From Mesostigma viride (lineage: Eukaryota > Streptophyta > Mesostigmatophyceae > Mesostigmatales > Mesostigmataceae), in assembly GCA_009746045.1 (NCBI GenBank), contig RPFO01000132.1, positions 889,090-953,089 on the forward strand: a stretch of DNA of 64,000 bases, read 5' to 3'. The translations under genes and the position numbers were made by a program. Positions 22,101-31,088 of the stretch are shown one piece after another. A model generated the notes under the pieces. The model was not told the origin of the DNA. It did not search any database and was given only the letters and a program-made list of their open reading frames with translations. Position 1 is the stretch's first letter. The number at the start of each line of letters is the position of its first letter.

Positions 22101-23075
22101 TGCGGCCCGCAGAACATACCCAACCTGGAAGGCTGACATGGCTTGCCCAACGAGAGACCACCTAGTGGCCTCTAAAACCCCCTCAGCGGCGGACGCCCCC
22201 ACATGGAACCCCATGCTCACCTCCCGAAACTCAGCGGGCGGCTGCACCAACAAACCCGTACCGGTGTCCCATACCAAACCCTTGCCCCGGTCCCTGTAGG
22301 CCGATGACCCCTGGTAACTAACCAAGGTGGGAAGAGCGCACATAGGCTTACCTACGTGATTGACGGGTGCGTAAGGGTGCCGATCGGCGACATCTACACG
22401 CTGCGTGACCAAATGTGGTGGCAGCGCCACCTCCGCGGGCATGCCGTCGTGCTGTCGTGTGATCGCATCTACCACTGCCTGGATGGTGGTGGTGAGTGCA
22501 AGGTTGGTCCAGAATGCGCGGTACCTGTGGGTGAGCCCGCCCAATCCTGCATTGTCGCACGTGACTGGGCCCCTAAGATGTCCACGATCTGGGCCCAGTC
22601 CTTCCTCACTACCTCGTGAGGGCTGTCGTCGGCCACCACGTTCTCAAAAAGATACGCTAGTGGCTGGTCCTGCAGCTGCTGCAAGAGTCCAACGACTCGA
22701 AGCAGATCCCAAAACAACCCGCTCCTAGGATCCGCAAGCCCGCGTCCTACGCCGGCCTGACTCAACCCTTGACATTCCCAGCCCGCGAGGACGAGGTCTA
22801 TCCTCTTGTGCCGCCTCAAAAGGCCTCGCACATGAACCTCCCCAATAGCACGGATATCCTGAGGGCACTCCCCAAACGGATCTGTCCACGCAGACGGAGG
22901 AACTGAGATGGATACAGGGCAGACAGCTGGGCACAGTGATGCCTATACACTGCCCGAGCGGTAGGAGACGGCTCTACGGCGATCAACGTGTGGCACGTAC
23001 CGCCTGCAGCGAGAAAGCCAGCCAGCCCCCCTCCCATCCCAGCAAACAATTCTAGCAATACAACCCCTTCGGACA
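22100..23075 (-). pseudogene. Element B C5-cytosine methyltransferase, three frames
   Basis: Motif I (LLELFAGMGGGLAGF) lies in one frame (from 23292). Motif IV (GWECQGLSQAG) with the catalytic Cys and motif VI (FENV) lie in a second (22831-22469). Motif VIII (HRYRAFW), the FREVSMGF region and motif X (GQAMSAFQVG) lie in a third (22544 onward). The motif order equals that of element A, including Glu before the catalytic Cys. At least two frameshifts make it inactive as sequenced. Confidence 0.82.
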
Positions 23076-23304
23076 AGACCCGCGACTCTGCCACAACATC
23101 GGCACAGAAGTTACCTTCGGTTGTCGCGACAGCCACTTGGACTGCGATTGCCGCGGGAGATGAGAGAGTTGTTGCTGCCGCACCGCGTTGGTGACGTGCT
23201 GACGCAAAAGGGCCTGCCGCGCTTGCGGCTGCTGTCGCGCCGCCCACGTGCTCTGCAATGAGGCCCGTCCCACCAGCGCTGTTGGGATGCACGGCCGATG
23301 CTTA

Positions 23305-24510
23305 TCACGCACAGCCCCCCCAGCTGCCGTGACCTCCCCCATCCGTACCTCCACCACCGCGTCGCGAGCCAGCCTCGACCCGGTTGACCGTCGAGACACG
23401 CACTGCCCCAGTGTCCGAGCTGTAGCAGCTCACCGGGATGCTTGCTTGGCGCATGGCGTCACCGTCTCTGTCAACGATGTACACCGCGCGGCCTTCCCAC
23501 ATGCGTACCTCGAGCCGCATGGGAAACATGACCTCCATGCCGACCAGCACGTCATACGATGACTGCTCGGTCACAAGGGCATTCACAGGGATGCAGGCCA
23601 TGTCGGATGGCCTGAGCGGGTTGAGGATGACCATTACCTGGACCGCAGTCATGGCAAAGGGTTTAGCGGCAGGGCCCTGCCAGCCCGCCACGGACACATG
23701 ACTGTCCCGCAGCCCGCCATTCTCCCTGGTTAGGTTGAGCAACTGGGCCAGCCGAGCACTGATGACGAGTGGCTGGGCCCCGCTGTCCAGTTTCACGACC
23801 AATTCATGGTCAGTACTGTAGACCACGTTGCTCAGGGGCTCCCCGTGCCCCTGCGCCTGAAACGCCATTGCTGGCTCGCCATCCGGATATGAGGTGACAG
23901 TGGGTGCCCTAGGCACTACGCACGCCCGCTGCGCGTTGTCCAAGACACCATGAGCGACATGACCCACGACTACCGAAGCCGATGCAGGGCGATGCCCAAC
24001 AAATGTGGCTGTCTCAGCGTTGTGCAACCTACGGGCGTCCATTGTGTCAGCGTACCGCTGTACCTCTGACGCATGCGACCCGAGCACCTCCACGGCCCGC
24101 TGACCGAACCACTCGACCACTTGCCGGGGAGTGTATGCAGGCGTGTCCACGACCGACGGCATAGGGTATAATGGCAACAACCTGCGCCGCTGCTCTGCCC
24201 CAGCAGGATTGTCGTGTTCCAGGGTGGAGCCGGTCCGAGCGGGAGCCATGCGAAAGGACTGAGGCAGCTGCCCCACAGTCTCACTTGGCTGCCCCACCTG
24301 AAACGACGGCGGTGCACGTGCTTGCTTCCCTCGCGCGCCAACTGCGTGGATGTCCAACGCCATCACGTCGGCTGGCCGCCAGAAGTCCTCGTCCCTGTAT
24401 TGAACCTGCGATCCCCCATCCTCCCTTTCACGTCCCCCCGCCTCGCCCGTCGGCTGAATGATGACCACCCCCGCGTCCACCTTCTTGTCCTCCACGTCCG
24501 CAAAGTGCAC
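23305..24510 (-). CDS. Element B aspartic protease region
   Basis: A 401-codon frame links the end of gag to a retropepsin-like domain with VVKLDSGAQPLVISARL (active-site DSG) and a later YDVLVGMEVMF, corresponding to the ILG-type motif of Ty3 proteases. The upstream half is a linker of unknown function with no recognised motif. The methyltransferase follows in a different frame. In element A the matching N-terminal protease segment has lost its DSG. Confidence 0.75.
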   Translation of the reverse strand: MHFADVEDKKVDAGVVIIQPTGEAGGREREDGGSQVQYRDEDFWRPADVMALDIHAVGARGKQARAPPSFQVGQPSETVGQLPQSFRMAPARTGSTLEHDNPAGAEQRRRLLPLYPMPSVVDTPAYTPRQVVEWFGQRAVEVLGSHASEVQRYADTMDARRLHNAETATFVGHRPASASVVVGHVAHGVLDNAQRACVVPRAPTVTSYPDGEPAMAFQAQGHGEPLSNVVYSTDHELVVKLDSGAQPLVISARLAQLLNLTRENGGLRDSHVSVAGWQGPAAKPFAMTAVQVMVILNPLRPSDMACIPVNALVTEQSSYDVLVGMEVMFPMRLEVRMWEGRAVYIVDRDGDAMRQASIPVSCYSSDTGAVRVSTVNRVEAGSRRGGGGTDGGGHGSWGGCA

Positions 24511-24511
24511 C

Positions 24512-26057
24512 CCCGGCGCTGGGCACTGCCCCGCCAGATGGGTGCGGACCGTTGCCGGGTGTGACTTCTTACACGCCTTGGGACAATCACGTTTGATGTG
24601 CCCATCCTGACCGCACAGGAAGCAGCCCGATTTGCGCGCATCCGTCCTACCCGTCTGTGAGGACGTGCCCCCCCAGCTCGCGTCGGCGGAGCGGCAGCGT
24701 CCTTGTTGCCGCCAGCGGCGTTACCCTGGGTTGCATCATGCGATGAGGCGTTGCGAGACCCCCCTTGGTTCCTGCTAGCACCGTGGCCGCCTTGCGGGCG
24801 CGCTTGTCTTGTGGCAGACGACTCACCCGACTTGGCCTTGGTCAGCGCGTCGACCTTGGCCTGCAGCTCGGCCACCACCGTGCTTACCGAGATCCGGCCT
24901 TGCGCGTGTCGTCGCATCATGGCCCTGACCTCAATGCACAGTGACCGCAATCGCCACGGCTGGCCGTTGGGCGGCGTGGGCAGCTCCATCTCCTTGGAGC
25001 CTAGCGCTTGCAGCCATTTCTGACACGCCAGCTTTTCGGACCAGTCCTCCACTTCGCCGGCGAACTCCATGAGGCGCTCGTAAGATTGCTCCGGGGTTTC
25101 ACCCTCGGCTATCTTGAAACTGCGCCACTCACGCTCTGCCTTGATGGTCTCCACCGGGTATTCCTGGCGAAGGAGGCCCCACAGTTCCTCGGCAGGGTCG
25201 ACACCATACATGATGTTGTCATAGTCGGGCTGGCCACGCCCGTCGAAGCCGAACCACACGTCCGTGTGACGCGTGTACAGCGAGACCTCTCTCCACTGCT
25301 CCACCAGCCTAGCCACTCGCCTCAGCGTAAGGCCGTGAAAGAAGAAATGCATGTTGTTCATCACAAACTCATGCATTACAGCGCCTTGCGTAGTCATGTA
25401 TTGCAGATCAATCCATGACTTGTACGCGTTGTAGGCCTGCGCCAGCGTGGCCAGATTGCCGGTTGTGGAGAACTTCTCGCGCATGTCCACCCGTGGTAGG
25501 GTGGGCATCTTCGCGCCTTCAGGTATGAGGCGCACCCTTTGCGGGTACTGCACCCCATCGGCATCCTCCGGCGGTCGCTGAGCTGCGCGTCCCTGCGCCA
25601 GCGTGCTTGGGCGTGCTGCCTCCCGTACTCGGAAAGCCAGCGGCGTGGTTATGTCCTCCATGGGCGGAATGCGCCCGATTGGCACACTTGACCACCGTGC
25701 AGTCGACCCGCCGGTCAGCGCCCCACCGCCTCGCCCAAACGGAATTGAGACCCCGCCTGGCAGCATGCGTCCTGGTGCACCCCTGCGTGGGTCCATCGCG
25801 CGCGCCAGCCCTGCCCCGTTCTCCTCGTGCAATCCGTCTCGCGCTTGATCGAAAGGCAGGCGCCTGGGCGCCAGCGTATACTCGCCCCGTGGCTGACCAT
25901 CCGCCTCACCAAGCAAGTCGTGCTGGGTTAGCGACCCAGCCAAAACCCCCGGTTCCATCGGAGCCCTTCCCGCCGCATTACCTGAGGTTGGCGGCTGGTC
26001 CCGCTCCCTCGGCTCCGCGGCAACACCACTTGGGCCCGGCATCGTTGCCTGCCCGTC
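24512..26057 (-). pseudogene. Element B gag, main part with zinc knuckle
   Basis: The frame continues exactly from the gag N-terminus beyond the nested LTR element. It contains a capsid-like helical region (AYNAYKSWIDLQYM..., WRSFKIAEGETPEQSYERLMEF, a retrotransposon-gag-type stretch). In a shifted frame it has a CCHC zinc knuckle (CFLCGQDGHIKRDC, about 24632-24591). The shift lies near a C7 run around 24670. The first ~200 codons are Pro/Arg/Gly-rich. Gag would form the virus-like particle and bind RNA through the knuckle. Confidence 0.8.
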
Positions 26058-26619
26058 TGTCAAAATGTAAGACAGGTGGCAGGCTTAAAGATCGAATAAT
26101 GCTTTACTGATTTTATATATTGACTTTGAGTCGGCGTACAAACGGGTAGCCATGACAATTGCAGGGGCAACATTAAGTGGAAAAAACACACTGTCGCAGT
26201 ATCCGTCGATCTGGAAATAATCTACGGTATAAGTTAAAGTGCATCCAGCCGCCACACACAAGTGGGTGGCTTACACCAACACTAAAATGATGCGTCAGAT
26301 CACTAGTATGCAAGTACAAGGACATTGCGCCTCCAGGGCAGCACTTAGTGAACATAGGGTCGGCGCGTAGCGCGGAGCCAGGCAAATTTTGTCAGACGGC
26401 TACAGTACCACTGGCTACAGTACCACTGGTTACAGTACCACTGGTTACAGTACCACTGGGTACAGTACCACTAGGGTACGGATGTCAGCTAGCTAATATA
26501 TTTAGCTAACTAATATATTTAGTAGAATGTAGAAGAAAGTAGTCATATAAGTTCCGGTATACCCGAAACTAGCACACTCAATAAAAAAACTGTCAGGCAT
26601 ATTGGGGCATATCCTGACA
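26058..26619 (-). repeat. 3' LTR of the nested gag-only element
   Basis: It is 562 bp and appears identical by eye to 28347-28908. It contains five tandem copies of a unit ending tacagtaccactgg (about 26399-26470). Confidence 0.93.
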
Positions 26620-27138
26620 CCCCCCTTGCATACAATGTGCCTGTTCCCCCCTTGCTCAGAGAAACCTATAGCTAGTGAGGGTATAGCCGGGTACACTCCC
26701 ATGGCACCCCCCTTACACGGCTATCTGGTTGGAGCTGAGAGGAGACTTGATGACTGTAGCCCCCAGGTGTCCCTGGGAGTGCGCCACAGTGGCTGTCGCT
26801 TGGAGAATGCTGGTGACCCTAGAAAAAACATCCGGTGGCCCCCAGGTGTCCCTGGGAGTGCGCCACAGGAGAAAAGAACACAGGTTGACTGGTTGATGCT
26901 GGTACTGCAGTACTGGTCACTGCTGGCTGCTGGCATGAAGACCTGCACCTGGCACGTCTGGCAGGGTGGGCGACTAGCCGCTAGCAATGCAGGAGGGCCA
27001 GAGGACGGGTTGGGGGGGCTGGCTGCTGTCGCCTGCTGCAGTGCAGGTTGAAAAGCTCCAGGGCCCACGTCTGGTGCTAGCTGGGCCCAGCTGGCTGCTA
27101 CCCCTTGTGCCCTGTCCCGGGGGAGCTGGATAAGGCGT

Positions 27139-28032
27139 TTAGAAGCAGAAACCGGGGGGGAGGTCGTGGGCCTCGTGGGAGGGCGCCGGTGGGGTGTCGG
27201 TGGTGTGGTGGGCGGCGGGCCCGCCGGTGTTGCCGCGAGTGTTCCGTAGGTGAGGATACTTCCACCAGCAGGTGGGCTCCTGATGAGAGGTGCGACCGCA
27301 GTGAGTGCAGCTGGGCCGCTGGGTCCCGCCATTGTGACCGCCACGCCCCCTGCCACGGCCGGTGCCACGGCCACCGCGTCCAGAGTGGGAGGTATGATAC
27401 ACCCCGGTGGCCTCCGCGGAATCTTTGTTACCGTGCACAAGGTCCCAGGCCTTAAGAAGTGCCGCCTTAGTTTCCTGTAGGGTGATACCGTCCCCAAGGT
27501 TCAATTGGGCAAGGGACGGAAGCAACTCCTCGGTCACGCCGGCGAGCAGATTCTCGGCCAGATCCTCGGGTGCCATTTTGGCGCCGGTGGCAATCAGGTC
27601 GTTATAAGTTAATTCCCCGTCGGTTATATATTGCCGCATTGTAACGCCGGGTTCCAGCTTCATTCGATTTAGCTTGCGGCGTAGTGCTCGCCGGTTGCTC
27701 ATCTGCAGCTTGAGATGCTCATATTCTTCACAGATGCGATGATATGCCACGCTGCCAGTTTTCTGAGTAACACTGTTTGCCACTTTGAGTGCCGGTCCAA
27801 CGAGGCACTGACAAAGGGCCGCAAAAAGAATCAGGTCGCGTTCCTCATTGACCTCGGTGCCAAGCAGGACAGACAGCATCCCGAATGCTGTCACTACGGC
27901 CAGAAAAGGAATCTTGGTGTTATCCCACTTTACTGGGTCGAGGCCGTCGAACTGTGTAATATTTTTGCAGGCCTGTAGAATGTTGAGATCTTTTGTCGCT
28001 TTCGTAGCTGCTGCTGTCGCGGCTGCGGACAT
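27139..28032 (-). CDS. Copia-type Gag of the nested element
   Basis: This is a 297-residue intact ORF. The N-terminal two thirds look like the UBN2/copia-gag helical region (FDGLDPVKWDN..., CLVGPALKVANSV, AYHRICEEYEHLKLQM, MKLEPGVTMRQYI). A Gly/Arg-rich tract (GRGGRGTGRGRGRGG) and a CCHC zinc knuckle CTHCGRTSHQEPTC follow. Gag packages RNA in the particle. With no pol, the element must borrow reverse transcriptase and integrase from a relative. The frame is undamaged, in contrast to the surrounding element, and the start ATG lies about 315 bp after the 5' LTR. Confidence 0.88.
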   Translation of the reverse strand: MSAAATAAATKATKDLNILQACKNITQFDGLDPVKWDNTKIPFLAVVTAFGMLSVLLGTEVNEERDLILFAALCQCLVGPALKVANSVTQKTGSVAYHRICEEYEHLKLQMSNRRALRRKLNRMKLEPGVTMRQYITDGELTYNDLIATGAKMAPEDLAENLLAGVTEELLPSLAQLNLGDGITLQETKAALLKAWDLVHGNKDSAEATGVYHTSHSGRGGRGTGRGRGRGGHNGGTQRPSCTHCGRTSHQEPTCWWKYPHLRNTRGNTGGPAAHHTTDTPPAPSHEAHDLPPGFCF

Positions 28033-28346
28033 GATTGTCTCGGCAAGGTTAAAATCTGGTCACAACCGAGTCTCGGCAAGGTGAAAATCTGGAGACAGCC
28101 GAGAAAGCCGGAGACGCTCAATCCGTAATGGTAAAGATTAAGACTAATATGCGACGATGGTTTAGAACAGCAAATACGAGGTAGAGACGATCGTCTAAAT
28201 ACTGGAGTTCTTGAATTTCGATACAGGGAAGCCCGTCTAGGATATGCACGACTGGCATAAAGTGCCGACGTCGGATTCAGGGAGTCAATTTGCCCGATAA
28301 ATCGGACCAGTTTCAGCAATTTAGTAGGCCACCCCGCTCGATACCA

Positions 28347-28908
28347 TGTCAAAATGTAAGACAGGTGGCAGGCTTAAAGATCGAATAATGCTTTACTGAT
28401 TTTATATATTGACTTTGAGTCGGCGTACAAACGGGTAGCCATGACAATTGCAGGGGCAACATTAAGTGGAAAAAACACACTGTCGCAGTATCCGTCGATC
28501 TGGAAATAATCTACGGTATAAGTTAAAGTGCATCCAGCCGCCACACACAAGTGGGTGGCTTACACCAACACTAAAATGATGCGTCAGATCACTAGTATGC
28601 AAGTACAAGGACATTGCGCCTCCAGGGCAGCACTTAGTGAACATAGGGTCGGCGCGTAGCGCGGAGCCAGGCAAATTTTGTCAGACGGCTACAGTACCAC
28701 TGGCTACAGTACCACTGGTTACAGTACCACTGGTTACAGTACCACTGGGTACAGTACCACTAGGGTACGGATGTCAGCTAGCTAATATATTTAGCTAACT
28801 AATATATTTAGTAGAATGTAGAAGAAAGTAGTCATATAAGTTCCGGTATACCCGAAACTAGCACACTCAATAAAAAAACTGTCAGGCATATTGGGGCATA
28901 TCCTGACA
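28347..28908 (-). repeat. 5' LTR of the nested gag-only element
   Basis: This is the partner of 26058-26619. The primer-binding site adjoins it at 28346, and the target duplication CCGTC follows at 28909-28913. Confidence 0.93.
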
Positions 28909-29168
28909 CCGTCCCATGGTGTGGACTGCAGATGACGACCCTCTACGGCCACCAATCTGTCATTCACTTCCCGCATCTGCAGCGCCAGTTGCTGCTGCAA
29001 CTGTAGCGACTGTTGCTGCATCTGCGCTTGCATCTGCGCGAACAGCGCCACCATACTCAGCGGCGCTTCTTGGTCGCGACTCTCACCCACTGCGGGTACG
29101 GCGGGAGGAATCCCGCCATTCGACCCCGGAGCGGACGTGTCGGCATCTGCTCTATTTGCATCCGCCAT
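28909..29168 (-). pseudogene. N-terminus of element B gag
   Basis: The frame starts at ATG 29168 (MADANRADADTSAPGSNGG...). It has a Gln-rich coiled-coil stretch (MVALFAQMQAQMQQQSLQLQ) and is cut at the target duplication of the nested element after STPWDG. Its frame continues exactly at 26057. A further upstream in-frame ATG exists at 29225, but 29168 precedes the more typical sequence. Confidence 0.75.
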
Positions 29169-29199
29169 GGCTCGAGTCTGCGCTCGCGTCAGTGGCATG

Positions 29200-29395
29200 C
29201 ACCAGCTGACCGATGGGCAAAACAAGAACCAACAAGCCTAGGTTTCGCTGAGAAGAAGCAACAACCAAAGGCTTTATAACAGGCGTCAAGGATAACGACT
29301 CGACTAGCCTGCCAGAAAAAGACAAGAGCCAGCAAATTCTGGCTAGTTCTATTTTCTTAAAATCTGTCTCAAGACACTCCTTTACAAACTGTCAG
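29200..29395 (-). promoter_or_regulatory. Probable 5' LTR remnant and TATA box of element B
   Basis: About 190 bp upstream of gag on the minus strand contain TGTTATAAAGCC (TATA-like, 29283-29272), a pyrimidine-rich leader and then the gag start. It ends abruptly where copia element D begins. I could not match it to the 3' end of element B, so the LTR identity is inferred from position only. Confidence 0.4.
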
Positions 29396-29405
29396 CCCGG
29401 GGACC

Positions 29406-29795
29406 TTGCTGGAAGGGCCTGGAGCGGTCCAGGGTGCAGGGCCTGACTTGGGGCGTCAGGACGGCCTGCAGGGAAGCCCTGGAACCTCAGGAGTGGATCA
29501 TGTGTCCCCACACACGGTTCAGACGTCTCGCCAGGTCAGTACTGAGAGAGTGCTGAGCTATGCTGAGGCTGGCCATAGGTTGCATCACATGTTTGGGCAT
29601 TCTGGGCAGGCAGCAATGTTTGCTTGGAAGCTAGGTAGGGAGCCTTTGTGGGAGGCTTGCCAGGCTGCTGCTGAGAACTGTGGTTGCCAGGAGAATGCTG
29701 TTCACCCACCTCAGTCCCATGCTAGGGAGCCTGCTAGGGAGCGTGGCGACATCCAGATGGATATCCAGCATATCAGGAGCTTATATATATTGGTG
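29406..29795 (+). pseudogene. Element D integrase N-terminal part
   Basis: This frame has a GAG-pre-integrase-like segment and a zinc-binding HHCC region (HRLHHMFGHSGQAAMFAW...CQAAAENCGC) and stops at YILVG in the first target copy of the LINE cluster. After the LINEs the same reading continues as LVGVDRFSRY. Confidence 0.7.
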
Positions 29796-30318
29796 GGGGG
29801 TGGCCGGCATCTGCTTATTGACGTTTCGGTGGCGCGGCCCTTGGCTCTTAGCCACGTGGCTGGGGCCTCCCTCACGGCAGGTTACACGGCGGACCGGGCG
29901 GAGCGGGCCAAGCTCCTGGCCTACGGCGACGTCGGGCACCATCGTGTGGTGCCCTTTGTCCTGGAGGAGTTTGGGGCCATGGGGCCCCTGACCTCCGCCT
30001 TCTTCAAGGAGTGTTGCCGGCTCCGGGAGGACCGGCTGGACCTGGAGGGCCAGCGGGCCCCATGGTCGGCGCGGACCTGGACGTCATATTGGCGTCAGCG
30101 CTTGTCGGCGGCGCTGACTCGGGCCATGGCTGACATCATGCTCCGCCGTACGCGGGCTGATTTTGCGGTGCAGCAGGGCTATTAGGTTCCTCCCGTTAGG
30201 CGTTTCCATTGGTCTTATCGTAGTATAGAGCTTTGACATGGCTCTGTACATAGGTTTATAGCTGGGCGTTTGCTTTGGTTTGAGTGATTTCACTCTGCTG
30301 TAAGTAATTATATTTTTA
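29796..30318 (+). mobile_element. 5'-truncated LINE (family R), copy 1
   Basis: It contains the C-terminal coding end HLLIDVSVARP...VVPFVLEEFGAMGP...YWRQRLSAALTRAMAD up to a stop at 30183-30185, and a 3' UTR (30186-30318). Target copies ATATATATTGGTG flank it at 29783-29795 and 30319-30331. The conserved stretch resembles the restriction-like (PD-(D/E)XK) endonuclease that ends some LINE proteins. The complete motif, with PDITVLD upstream of HLLIDV, is visible in the copy at 39783-40566. Confidence 0.75.
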
Positions 30319-30331
30319 ATATATATTGGTG

Positions 30332-30937
30332 CTACGACGGGCAGGGTTGCCACCTGCTCATCGATGTCTCCGTGGCTCGGCCGCTTTCCGGTCGCCACAT
30401 CCTCCGGGCGGCTGTGGATGCCGGCGCTGCTGCCGCTGTGGCTGAGCGCGACAAGTTTGCCTCCTACGGCAATGTGGGGCCCCACCGGGTCATCCCCTTT
30501 GTCCTTGAGGAGTTCGGGGCCATGGGCCCCAAGACAGCGGAGTTTTTCCACGAGTGCTGCCAGCGCCGTGAAGACCGCCTCGACCTCGAGGGTCAGACCG
30601 CCCCGTGGTCGGCCCGCACGTGGTCCTCGTATTGGCGGCAGCGCCTGTCACTCGCCCTCACTCGCACCGTGGCTGATGTGTTATTCCGCCGCACCCGGGC
30701 CGACTTTGTCGCGACCCATGCGGTCTAGATCCCTTCCAGGCCTGCATGGTGGGCCGGCAGCGCTGTTGCTGCGTGTAGTTTTGTGATGTATAGTTAGTTG
30801 TACCTTGTGCCGCTGGCGTGATCCTTGGATGTCTGTGTCAGATTACTATTAATTTCTTCAGGGTTATTCTCCCAGTTATCGGGTTTTTCCTTATGTTGCA
30901 TGCCTATCTCACCTCCGTAATCTATCATTCTCAATGA
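30332..30937 (+). mobile_element. 5'-truncated LINE (family R), copy 2
   Basis: It starts inside the endonuclease-like domain (YDGQGCHLLIDVSVARPLSG...), stops at 30726-30728 and has a different 3' UTR from copy 1, ending tctcaatga. Target copies flank it at 30319-30331 and 30938-30950. It is a sister family of copy 1, sharing most of the protein end. Confidence 0.75.
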
Positions 30938-30950
30938 ATATATATTGGTG

Positions 30951-31081
30951 TTCTCCCGTTAGGCGTTTCCATTGGTCTTATCGTAGTATAGAGCTTTGAC
31001 ATGGCTCTGTACATAGGTTTATAGCTGGGCGTTTGCTTTGGTTTGAGTGATTTCACTCTGCTGTAAGTAATTATATTTTTA
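30951..31081 (+). mobile_element. 5'-truncated LINE (family R), copy 3, 3' UTR only
   Basis: These 131 bp repeat the 3' UTR of copy 1 (compare 30188-30318), again ending ttatattttta before a target copy at 31082-31094. Confidence 0.8.
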
Positions 31082-31088
31082 ATATATA

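Larger units (their letters stand above)
26058..28908 (-). mobile_element. Gag-only LTR retrotransposon nested in gag of element B
   Basis: Two apparently identical 562-bp LTRs (26058-26619, 28347-28908) start TGTCA and end TGACA. The target duplication CCGTC lies at 26053-26057 and 28909-28913. On the minus strand the primer-binding site TGGTATCGAGCGGGG (28346-28332) follows the 5' LTR at once and resembles the complement of an initiator-Met tRNA 3' end. A polypurine tract (GCAAGGGGGG) sits at the 3' LTR. The interior encodes only a Gag (27139-28032) and no pol, matching the TR-GAG class of non-autonomous elements. Apparently identical LTRs indicate a very recent insertion. Confidence 0.93.
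18463..29390 (-). mobile_element. Ty3/gypsy element B with DNA methyltransferase, degenerate
   Basis: This is a second element with the same order as A and still holding its gag: gag (29168-28914 continued at 26057-24512), protease (24510-23305), methyltransferase (about 23075-22100), RT and RNase H (to about 19900), integrase and PHD finger (to 18543). A purine tract (gcgaggggggg) precedes the right edge of the putative 3' LTR at about 18462. It carries many frameshifts and a nested LTR element, so it is older or more decayed than A. Protein similarity with A is clear throughout but far from identical, so they are separate families or lineages. Confidence 0.85.

Noticed and set aside
30084-30551. 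155-codon minus-strand ORF across two LINE copies
   Set aside because: It spans the junction of two separate insertions antisense to their coding frames.
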